Assembly: GCA_002395605.1 (NCBI GenBank)
Contig: DGXO01000037.1
Coordinates: 1-5,522, forward strand
Direction: 5' to 3'
DNA length: 5,522 bases
Source of the DNA: Bacteroidales bacterium UBA4230
Lineage (GTDB): Bacteria; Bacteroidota; Bacteroidia; Bacteroidales; UBA932
Shown: in pieces, positions 1 through 5,522 of the stretch
Layout of the letters: the number at the start of each line of letters is the position of its first letter
Position numbering within the stretch: position 1 is the stretch's first letter
Program-made: the position numbers and the translations under genes
Notes under the pieces: generated by a model
Databases searched by the model: none
Seen by the model: the letters and a program-made list of their open reading frames with translations, nothing else
What the model was told of the DNA's origin: nothing

Positions 1-46
1 CTATTGGTTATTAGTTTTAGTGTTATTAATTATGTGGTTAGTAGAG

Positions 47-79
47 CGTCCGCCTGTGAAGGCCGACGTTTCTTTTTTT
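47..79 (+). terminator. Probable rho-independent terminator of an unseen gene to the left
   Basis: Positions 47-54 (CGTCCGCC) pair with 61-68 (GGCCGACG) as an 8-bp stem with a single C-C mismatch, around a 6-nt loop (TGTGAA). The stem is followed at once by a T-tract, TTTCTTTTTTT (69-79). Only the + strand has T-rich sequence after the stem, so it fits a rightward transcript from a gene outside the window that converges on the minus-strand gene ending at 98. In the + frame beginning at base 3, a TAG stop lies at 12-14. The other two + frames stay open through the hairpin, so a neighbouring gene would end at 14 or further left. On the minus strand the same hairpin lies about 30 nt past the stop of the 98-802 gene but has no T-tract after it. 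The rest of 1-97 is AT-rich with nothing else recognised. Confidence 0.62.
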
Positions 80-97
80 ATCTCCCCCCTTCTGATG

Positions 98-802
98 CTA
101 TTTACCCCTCACGGTTATGTGAAAACAGTTCTGCTTGCGCTCGTATTTCACGTAGCACAGCCCTTCATTGTGGATATCCCGGAGCACCTGGCCAAGCACG
201 GCGCGGAGCATCTCCGGAGGGACGTCGGCGTACGGGCGGCCGCGGAGCTCCTCTATCTTTACATAACGCCAGTAAGAGAGGTCGAACGTGGTGCCATAGC
301 GGTGTGTAGAGTTCTCAGAGGCGTTTGTGTTTCGCTTGCGGAGGGCCGCAACATCGGCCTCCGTACGCAGAACGGAAGTGACTACCAACTTATTGGGATT
401 AAGGCCGTGGGACGCCAGGGAATCTTGGAAATTGCGGCCGATAAGGTCCAGAAGATCCTTGGCCGATGGCACCAGGTACGGAATGGAATGGGTAAGTTCC
501 CGGATCTCGTAGAGGTCACAGTCCTCCAAAAGGACCAGAGAGCCCTTCATCTTTTCCGCCTCTTCCCTATCCTTCACAGGCGGCACGCCTATGGCCTGGG
601 CTACGTTTAACTGGACATCGTTCATGTCGTTGAACTCACGGGAATACTTTACGTCGTAAATCCTTACGGGATTGTTCTCTATGGTGCCAAGCGCCAGCCA
701 GCGCTTTTCGCGGATGCAGCCGCGTACACTGAAGAAGGTGTAAAGGACAAGGCCGCTGAGTACAACCATGCCTGCCATGGAGATGATGGTCTTAGGTTTC
801 AT
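98..802 (-). CDS. DUF5715-like membrane-anchored protein with M15 peptidase-like motif
   Basis: A 234-residue protein. Residues 1-5 are basic (MKPKT) and about 6-24 form one hydrophobic segment, so it is probably a signal anchor with the rest in the periplasm. The C-terminal half resembles zinc D-Ala-D-Ala peptidases of the M15/VanY type: a TSVLR stretch (142-146), then STHRYGTTFD (165-174), which aligns with the family pattern SxHxxGxAxD, and CFHITV (226-231), which fits the last metal-binding histidine. The candidate ligands are therefore H167, D174 and H228, with E221 a possible catalytic acid. I recognise the overall sequence as DUF5715-like, a family found in Bacteroidota. The peptidoglycan-peptidase role is inferred from the motif; no activity is claimed. 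C29 follows VRG and is a poor lipobox because of the arginine. The ATG at 802 is chosen because it keeps the basic n-region, but a start at Met9 (776-778) cannot be excluded. The gene is divergent from the lipid operon and ends with TAG. Confidence 0.85.
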   Translation of the reverse strand: MKPKTIISMAGMVVLSGLVLYTFFSVRGCIREKRWLALGTIENNPVRIYDVKYSREFNDMNDVQLNVAQAIGVPPVKDREEAEKMKGSLVLLEDCDLYEIRELTHSIPYLVPSAKDLLDLIGRNFQDSLASHGLNPNKLVVTSVLRTEADVAALRKRNTNASENSTHRYGTTFDLSYWRYVKIEELRGRPYADVPPEMLRAVLGQVLRDIHNEGLCYVKYERKQNCFHITVRGK

Positions 803-806
803 AGGA

Positions 807-814
807 CAAATATA
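807..814 (-). promoter_or_regulatory. -7 box of the leftward promoter (98-802 gene)
   Basis: Read on the minus strand this is TATATTTG, a perfect match to the Bacteroides -7 consensus TAnnTTTG. Only 4 nt separate it from the ATG at 802, so the predicted transcription start falls at or beside the start codon and the mRNA would be leaderless or nearly so. No good -33 TTTG is seen at the usual distance of about 19 nt; a TTTTTTG run lies closer, about 11 nt upstream of the box. The box is clear by sequence, but its use is inferred. Confidence 0.55.
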
Positions 815-836
815 ATGTTTTCTGCCAAAAAATGTC

Positions 837-844
837 TATATTTG
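837..844 (+). promoter_or_regulatory. -7 box of the rightward promoter (lipid operon)
   Basis: TATATTTG at this position matches the Bacteroides -7 consensus TAnnTTTG exactly. With the element centred at -7, transcription would start near 848, giving a leader of about 17 nt before the ATG at 865. The -33 region (about 812-820, AT-rich) is only a weak match to TTTG. No Shine-Dalgarno sequence precedes the ATG, as is usual in this phylum. This is the only promoter candidate seen for the four rightward genes, whose junctions leave at most 9 nt. Confidence 0.65.
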
Positions 845-864
845 TAAAATAACTGCAAAAACCT

Positions 865-1569
865 ATGCCTGAAAATAAGAAACAAGCTGCAAGGATCCAG
901 ACCTCTATCCTGAATCCGCTGGAAAAGAAAATACTGGTATGGCTGGCCCAAAGAATGCCTAAGTGGGTAAACTCCGACATGCTTACCTTTGTGGGCTTTC
1001 TTGGCGCGCTTACAATGGCCGTCGGTTACGCCCTGGCCAACAACAACCTCAACTGGCTGTGGTTGTCGTGCTTCGGCCTGCTTCTCAACTGGTTTGGAGA
1101 TTCCCTGGACGGCTCCCTCGCAAGGGTCCGCAACACCCAGCGCAAAACCTACGGCTTTTTCATAGACCACAACGTTGATGTAATCAACGAGACCATCATG
1201 TTCATCGGCGTGGGCCTCAGCCCCATGGTAAACATGAGCTTTGCCATGTTCGCCCTGGTAGCCTATTTCATGATAAGCGTATACGTCTACATAGACTGCC
1301 ACCTCAAAGGGGAGATGCGTCTCACCTACGGCGGCCTTGGCCCCACGGAGTTCCGTCTCATAGTGTTCATAGTGAACCTCCTGTTCCTTTACATCCCCTG
1401 GCTCAGCACCTGGAAAATCCCCATGACCATCTTCGGCAAGCCCCTCATGGTAGGCTTCCTTGACTTTGTGGCATTCGGCGCCGCCATGGTTATCTTTGTT
1501 ATGTACATAGTGGCCTTTGTGAAGGACATCAAGTATTTCTCGGAGATTGATCCGCCCAAGAAATTCTAA
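865..1569 (+). CDS. CDP-alcohol phosphatidyltransferase family protein
   Basis: A 234-residue integral inner-membrane enzyme. Members of this family displace CMP from a CDP-activated lipid or alcohol to form a phosphodiester-linked phospholipid. The signature D-x2-D-G-x2-A-R-x9-G-x3-D-x3-D is complete: D79, D82, G83, A86, R87, G97, D101 and D105. The first three aspartates typically bind the divalent metals and the fourth acts as the base. About six hydrophobic segments are visible (roughly 40-58, 62-79, 108-126, 128-146, 163-181, 198-218). The N-terminal stretches IQTSILNPLEKK and KWVNSDMLT resemble a subgroup of uncharacterised CDP-alcohol transferases, not classical PgsA or PssA, so I do not assign a headgroup. 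Phosphatidylinositol-phosphate or other unusual headgroups are possible. First gene of the operon, followed 9 nt later by an acyltransferase, which supports a role in polar lipid synthesis. All catalytic residues are present. Confidence 0.92.
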   Translation: MPENKKQAARIQTSILNPLEKKILVWLAQRMPKWVNSDMLTFVGFLGALTMAVGYALANNNLNWLWLSCFGLLLNWFGDSLDGSLARVRNTQRKTYGFFIDHNVDVINETIMFIGVGLSPMVNMSFAMFALVAYFMISVYVYIDCHLKGEMRLTYGGLGPTEFRLIVFIVNLLFLYIPWLSTWKIPMTIFGKPLMVGFLDFVAFGAAMVIFVMYIVAFVKDIKYFSEIDPPKKF

Positions 1570-1578
1570 CGGAACCGT

Positions 1579-2439
1579 ATGGTTGTCATCACTCCGGAAG
1601 ACGCAGTAAAACTCTCCCCGGTTTTCAAAGGAAAAGCGGGGAGGCTTCTTTTTAAACTGGCCCTGAAACTAACAGGCATAGACCATGTGAACGAGCTCCA
1701 TGACTATGTGTGGAAGCAGGGAACGCCTCCCGGGCCGGATTTCGCAAAAGGCATCCTGGACTATGCCCAGATTGACTTTTCAATAGGAAACCCAGAGCGC
1801 CTGGAAAGCCTCCCGGAAGGCGCTTTCATAGTGATAGCCAATCATGTATACGGACACATTGACGGAATCTCGCTCATAGACATCTTCGGCCATAAACGCC
1901 CCAAGGTGAAGGCCATGGTAAACGAGTTCCTTACCTGGATAAAAGGTCTTGAGCCCAACTTCATCTCCGTGAATCCCACCACCACAAAGCGGGAAACCAC
2001 ATCTACCAGCATCGCCGGGGTAAAAAGCGCCCTCTTGCAGGTAAGAAGCGGGGAGCCCCTCATCCTTTTCCCTTCAGGAGCAGTGGCGGACCTCAAGCCC
2101 CGTGAAGGCTGGACCGTCAGCGAAAGGGAGTGGCAGGACGCCGCCGTAAGGCTCATCCGGAAAGCCGGAGTTCCCGTGGTCCCGGTAAGGTTCGCCGACA
2201 AAAATTCGGCCTTCTACTACCTTCTGGGGCTAATTCACTACAAGATAAGGTTCGTTCGGCTTTTCCACGAGGTATTCAACAAGAAAGGCACCCATCCAAG
2301 GGTAATAATAGGTCCCACAATCAGCGTGGAAGAGCAGAAGGCCATCCCGGACAAAGAGTTCAAGCAGTTTCTCCGGGACAGCGTTTACAACCTTCCCCTC
2401 CCGGACAATTTCAAACTGAGAAGCGAATTATGGAAGTAG
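1579..2439 (+). CDS. PlsC/hemolysin-like lysophospholipid acyltransferase (LPLAT) family protein
   Basis: A 286-residue protein of the glycerolipid acyltransferase superfamily, which moves a fatty acyl group from acyl-ACP or acyl-CoA to a hydroxyl or amino acceptor at the cytoplasmic face of the membrane. The catalytic motif is NHVYGHIDG (88-96): H89 and D95 are five residues apart, as in the hemolysin-like/OlsA-type branch (NHPxGxxDG), not four as in PlsC itself. The second block, LILFPSGAVA (161-170), is the equivalent of the FPEG acyl-acceptor motif. VPVVPVRF (198-205) matches the usual following strand. No signal peptide or clear membrane span is seen. The start lies 9 nt after the previous stop, and the end overlaps the next gene by 10 nt, implying coupled translation. 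The acceptor is unknown. A related branch in Bacteroides makes glycine lipids with a separate N-acyltransferase, but none is visible here. Confidence 0.88.
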   Translation: MVVITPEDAVKLSPVFKGKAGRLLFKLALKLTGIDHVNELHDYVWKQGTPPGPDFAKGILDYAQIDFSIGNPERLESLPEGAFIVIANHVYGHIDGISLIDIFGHKRPKVKAMVNEFLTWIKGLEPNFISVNPTTTKRETTSTSIAGVKSALLQVRSGEPLILFPSGAVADLKPREGWTVSEREWQDAAVRLIRKAGVPVVPVRFADKNSAFYYLLGLIHYKIRFVRLFHEVFNKKGTHPRVIIGPTISVEEQKAIPDKEFKQFLRDSVYNLPLPDNFKLRSELWK

Positions 2440-3227
2440 TACTTATAACAGGAGGCAGCAGCGGCATTGGAGCGGCAACGGCCACAATCCTTGCCCAATC
2501 CGGAATGAAAGTCTACGCCGGGTCAAGGCGCGGAACCGTCCAGGAAGCCCGTCCGGGCATTATTCCAATAAAGCTGGACGTCAACGACGCCGAATCCCTC
2601 AAGGCGGCCGTAGACGGCATCATTGCCGCTGAAGGCAGGCTTGACGCCGTTGTTTGCAACGCCGGAAACGGCATCTACGGTCCCGTGGAGTACACCTCAG
2701 AGGCCGATGCCAGGGCCCAGTTCGAGACCTGCTACTTTGGCGCGGTGAAAACCATCCAGGCCTGCCTGCCCGTTTTCCGGAAGCAGGGCCACGGCCGTAT
2801 CATCACCGTAACGTCCGTGATGGCAGTGCTGGAACTCCCCTACCAGGTTTACTACTCGTCCGTCAAAGCGGCGCTCCTCTCTCTCACGGAAGGTCTAAGG
2901 ATGGAGCTCAAGGGCTCAGGCATCCAGTGCTGCAGCATCCTCCCCGGAGACGTTGCCACTGGCTTTACTTCGGCAAGGAAAATTGCCGCCCCTGAGGAAG
3001 GGACTCCATATGACAAGGGCATCAAAAAGAACCTTGCAAAGATTGAAAAAGACGAGCTTGGAGGAATGAAGCCTGAGGTCATAGGACGCGCCATCCTACG
3101 ACAGCTGAAGAAAAAGCGCATGGCCGTGAGGGTTACCCCGCGCCTGGATTACAAAGCGGTGAACCTCCTCGTCCGCATTATCCCCAGCAGCTGGAGACTA
3201 GCCATCATAAACGCCCTATACAATTGA
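2430..3227 (+). CDS. Short-chain dehydrogenase/reductase (SDR), classical type
   Basis: A 265-residue NAD(P)-dependent oxidoreductase with a Rossmann fold. The dinucleotide-binding motif is TGGSSGIG (7-14). A basic patch SRR (32-34) after strand 2 suggests NADPH preference. NAG is at 77-79, the catalytic serine is S129 and the YxxxK pair is Y142/K146, 13 residues after the serine as expected. LPGDVATGF (171-179) matches the PG motif after strand 6. The usual asparagine of the tetrad is replaced: the block reads FETCYFGA (98-105) with C101 at that place. The basic, hydrophobic C-terminus (LKKKR, then VNLLVRIIPSSWRLAIINALY) could let it lie on a membrane, as in SDRs acting on lipids. The start is the ATG overlapping the acyltransferase stop by 10 nt; a frame extending to 2130 lies inside that gene and lacks SDR character. 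The substrate is unknown; a keto-lipid intermediate, such as a 3-ketosphinganine, is only a guess from context. Confidence 0.92.
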   Translation: MEVVLITGGSSGIGAATATILAQSGMKVYAGSRRGTVQEARPGIIPIKLDVNDAESLKAAVDGIIAAEGRLDAVVCNAGNGIYGPVEYTSEADARAQFETCYFGAVKTIQACLPVFRKQGHGRIITVTSVMAVLELPYQVYYSSVKAALLSLTEGLRMELKGSGIQCCSILPGDVATGFTSARKIAAPEEGTPYDKGIKKNLAKIEKDELGGMKPEVIGRAILRQLKKKRMAVRVTPRLDYKAVNLLVRIIPSSWRLAIINALYN

Positions 3228-5522
3228 TCCGGAGGCTTCTCATATCCCTTGCATGTATACTGGCGGCCATTTCCGCGGCCGGGCAGTCCACGCGTGTAAG
3301 GGGCGGAGTCTATGATGCCGAAACAGGAGAGCCCCTGCCTTTTGTGGGCATCTACTTCGACGGCACCACAATCGGCATAACATCGGACCTTGACGGAAGG
3401 TTCAGTATAGAGACGCGCTCCCCGGATGCAAAAGTTCTTACCGCACAGCTTCTTGGCTACGAGCCCCTTTCCATTGAAATAAATAAAGGCGCTTTCTCGG
3501 AGGTCAACTTCCACCTGATGCCGGACCGCCGACAGCTGGACGCCGCGGTGGTAAAGCCCGACGACCGCTACATAAAGTCCATCCTCAGGAAACTGGACCG
3601 CTCACTTAGCAAAAACGACCCCGACGAAGGTCCCTCCTGGACCTCCCGCCTCTACTCCAAGATAGAGTTCGACGTCACCAATATGGAGGACCTCCTGAAA
3701 ATAGGCGTCCTGGACAAGAACCTGGGCTTTGTGAGGGAATACACGGATACTTCGGCCATTACGGGAAAGCCCTTCATCCCTGTAATGATATCTGAGAATG
3801 TCTCCGACGTCTATCACTCGGAAAACCCGTCCTGGATAAAGGAAGTGATGAGGACAAGCCGGATCTCAGGCCTTGAAGACGACAATGCCGTGAGGCAGTT
3901 CACGGGCTCCTACCTTCTCAAGACCAATTTCTACAAGCCCGGAATAGGCGTTTTCAACCTTGAGCTCCCCAATCCGGCGGCGGCCTCCTCACACATGTTC
4001 TACAATTATTTCCTTGTAGACAGCCTTCAGGTGGAGGGCCGAAAGACCTATGTCCTGAGGTTCCACCCAAAGAGCCTTGTGACCTCCCCCACCCTTGACG
4101 GAGAAATGCAGTTTGACGCCGAAGACTTCGGCATAAGGAGCGTCCACGCCCAGCTCTCCCCTTCCTCCAACGTCAACTGGATAAGGCACATAAACTTTGA
4201 CATAGTCAACAGGAGAACCCCTGAGGGCAAATGGTTCTACGACGAAGAGCACCTGTTCATAGATTTCTCGGTAACGCTCTCCGACAAATCCAAGCTCATC
4301 TCCATCCTTGCCAACCGTAACATAAAGTACCAGCCGCCGGTTTTCGGCCCGGTCACGGACAAAGACGCCCTCACATCCGTGGAATCCGTGATAATGAGGG
4401 ATGTGACCGTGGGAGACGACGCATACTGGGAGGACGCCCGCCCGTATAAACTTACAGACAGGGAGCAGGGCATCTACGACATGGTGGAGGACTTCCAGGG
4501 AACCAGCTTTTACAAAGGGACTTACGGAATTGTCCGCACCCTTGTCAACAATTACTATGAGGTAAAGCCCTGGGGCTTTGAGTTCGGCCGATGGGCCCGT
4601 ACCTTCTCATACACGCAAATGGAGGGTTTCCGCGTCCAGATTGGAGGCCGAACCCTGAAGGAATGGAACAACAAAATCCGCCTTGGAGGCTATGTGGCCT
4701 ATGGTTTCAGGGACAAGATCCCTAAGGGCGAAGCAACCTTTGAGTGGATGCTGGGAAGGGAAAAGACCAGGAAACTCACCGCCACCGCCACCTATGACTA
4801 CAAGCAGTACGGCAGCGGTACAGGCGTGTTCACCGTCCCCAACATCTTTTCCTCCATCCTTGCGCGCAACGTTGGCGCCCGGCGCAACATAATCCGCTGC
4901 TTCAACCTGGAATACGACCATGAGTTCTGCAGGGAGCTCAATTCCAAGCTTGAGCTCACCCAAACCCGTATCTGGGGCAACGAGATTGTGCCTTTCATAA
5001 GGCGCTCCGACAACCAGTTCCAGAATAGTTTCTCCACCAACGAAGTCCACGCGCAACTTCGCGTCTCGTTCAACGAGAGAGTCAACCGCAACTTCTTCAA
5101 AAAGACTTACTTATTCACCAAATATCCGGTAATCACCCTGGATGTCACCGGCGGCATCGCGGGCATTACCAAGGACGACATCGGCTACCTTAAAACGGAG
5201 GCCGAAATAACCTGGAAAGTCCCCACCACAGCCGTGGGTTTTGGAAAGTTCATGCTTCAGGGCGGAGCCATCTGGGGAGGAGTCCCCTATCCCCTCCTCA
5301 AGCTCCATGAGGGCAACCAGACATATTTCCTGGACAAGTCGGCCTTCTCCTGCATGGACTACTTTGAATTTGCGTCGGACCGCTGGCTTACCGGATACTA
5401 TGTACACAATTTCAACGGATTCTTCCTTGGGAAAATCCCGCTTCTGAAGAAACTGGACCTCCGAGAAGTTGTGACGGCCCGCTTTGCCTGGGGAACTATG
5501 TCGGAGGCCAACGACAGGGAGC
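3224..5522 (+). CDS. DUF5686 family outer-membrane protein, TTG start, cut by window end
   Basis: 766 codons are visible and the frame is still open at the right edge. No ATG lies near the start. TTG at 3224-3226 overlaps the SDR stop (TTGA) and opens a textbook signal peptide: two arginines (3-4), a hydrophobic core (about 5-18) and a cleavage region near AAG-QS (19-22). The first in-frame ATG encodes Met99, which would lose the signal and first domain. Residues 24-98 form a CarboxypepD_reg-like beta-sandwich (VRGGVYDAETGEPLPFVGIY, GITSDLDGRFSI, LLGYE), common at the N-terminus of exported Bacteroidota proteins. The remainder matches my recollection of DUF5686: MEGFRVQIGGRT (466-477), GGYVAYGFRD (488-497), LHEGNQTYFLD (694-704), MDYFEFASDRW (711-721) and FNGFFLGKIPLLKKLDLREV (730-749). 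The long run of alternating aromatic strands suggests an outer-membrane beta-barrel. Family members usually run to over 800 residues, so only a small C-terminal part is missing. The function of DUF5686 is unknown; its place after three lipid-type genes suggests an envelope role. No frameshift was seen on translating the whole stretch. Confidence 0.9.
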   Translation, partial: MIRRLLISLACILAAISAAGQSTRVRGGVYDAETGEPLPFVGIYFDGTTIGITSDLDGRFSIETRSPDAKVLTAQLLGYEPLSIEINKGAFSEVNFHLMPDRRQLDAAVVKPDDRYIKSILRKLDRSLSKNDPDEGPSWTSRLYSKIEFDVTNMEDLLKIGVLDKNLGFVREYTDTSAITGKPFIPVMISENVSDVYHSENPSWIKEVMRTSRISGLEDDNAVRQFTGSYLLKTNFYKPGIGVFNLELPNPAAASSHMFYNYFLVDSLQVEGRKTYVLRFHPKSLVTSPTLDGEMQFDAEDFGIRSVHAQLSPSSNVNWIRHINFDIVNRRTPEGKWFYDEEHLFIDFSVTLSDKSKLISILANRNIKYQPPVFGPVTDKDALTSVESVIMRDVTVGDDAYWEDARPYKLTDREQGIYDMVEDFQGTSFYKGTYGIVRTLVNNYYEVKPWGFEFGRWARTFSYTQMEGFRVQIGGRTLKEWNNKIRLGGYVAYGFRDKIPKGEATFEWMLGREKTRKLTATATYDYKQYGSGTGVFTVPNIFSSILARNVGARRNIIRCFNLEYDHEFCRELNSKLELTQTRIWGNEIVPFIRRSDNQFQNSFSTNEVHAQLRVSFNERVNRNFFKKTYLFTKYPVITLDVTGGIAGITKDDIGYLKTEAEITWKVPTTAVGFGKFMLQGGAIWGGVPYPLLKLHEGNQTYFLDKSAFSCMDYFEFASDRWLTGYYVHNFNGFFLGKIPLLKKLDLREVVTARFAWGTMSEANDRE

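Larger units (their letters stand above)
806..845. repeat. 9-bp inverted repeat joining the two divergent promoters
   Basis: ACAAATATA (806-814) is the exact reverse complement of TATATTTGT (837-845), with 22 bp between the arms. Each arm contains the -7 box of one of the two divergent promoters. The simplest reading is that the repeat arises because both promoters use the same box. It could also be a site for a dimeric regulator, for which nothing else in the sequence speaks. Confidence 0.6.

Noticed and set aside
20..610. A 196-codon open frame on the + strand opposite the DUF5715-like gene, with a hydrophobic beginning
   Set aside because: It is antisense to a gene with a recognisable family, signal anchor and motif. 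Its hydrophobic start only reflects the AT-rich spacer, and it runs through the terminator hairpin.
710..725. Possible lipobox cysteine (C29, VRGC) in the DUF5715-like protein
   Set aside because: Arginine at -2 does not fit the lipobox, and the cysteine lies past the end of the hydrophobic segment. A signal anchor is more likely.
799..1302. A 167-codon minus-strand open frame opposite the CDP-alcohol phosphatidyltransferase
   Set aside because: It covers the invariant active-site codons of the + strand gene, crosses the promoter region and shows no family resemblance. It is a shadow frame.
2130..2429. A 100-residue N-terminal extension of the SDR in the same frame
   Set aside because: It lies wholly inside the acyltransferase, has low-complexity basic composition, and the Rossmann motif starts right after the ATG at 2430, as usual for SDRs.
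4779..4797. Short GCCACC tandem repeat in the DUF5686 gene
   Set aside because: It only encodes Thr-Ala-Thr-Ala-Thr in a predicted beta-strand, is in frame and has too few units to suggest phase variation.
4607..5056. A 149-codon minus-strand open frame opposite the DUF5686 gene, and several shorter ones between 3149 and 5407
   Set aside because: The + strand frame is continuous and matches DUF5686 motifs throughout. The minus frames are composition artefacts of GC-leaning codon use.

Overview
The window looks like chromosomal DNA of a member of the Bacteroidota, most likely of the order Bacteroidales. The reasons are two perfect matches to the Bacteroides-type -7 promoter box (TAnnTTTG), no clear Shine-Dalgarno sequences, and two families typical of the phylum: a DUF5715-like protein, and a DUF5686 protein with an N-terminal CarboxypepD_reg-like domain. 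Codon use is GC-leaning but rich in ATA (Ile) and AGG (Arg) in all the genes. This argues for one resident block rather than recent transfer. The genus cannot be fixed from this sequence.

Layout. Positions 1-97 are an AT-rich spacer with a probable rho-independent terminator (47-79, + strand) for a gene lying to the left of the window. A minus-strand gene (98-802) encodes a membrane-anchored, DUF5715-like protein with an M15 peptidase-like metal-site signature. A 62-bp divergent intergenic region (803-864) carries two -7 boxes facing outwards as a 9-bp inverted repeat. From there a compact rightward operon runs to the window's end: a CDP-alcohol phosphatidyltransferase (865-1569), a PlsC-like acyltransferase (1579-2439), a short-chain dehydrogenase/reductase (2430-3227) and a DUF5686 outer-membrane protein (3224 to beyond 5522). 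Gaps and overlaps in the operon are 9 nt, -10 nt and -4 nt, so its genes are probably co-transcribed and translationally coupled.

How the genes may work together. The first three operon genes supply the core steps of making a polar lipid: fatty-acyl transfer, a keto/hydroxyl redox step, and attachment of a phospho-alcohol headgroup from a CDP-activated donor. The fourth is a predicted outer-membrane beta-barrel protein, and the divergent gene is probably periplasmic. An envelope lipid locus is therefore a reasonable inference, but no substrate can be read from the sequence. No mobile element, CRISPR array, RNA gene or defence system was seen. The last gene starts with TTG, is cut by the window's right edge, and is easy to miss if only ATG starts are considered.
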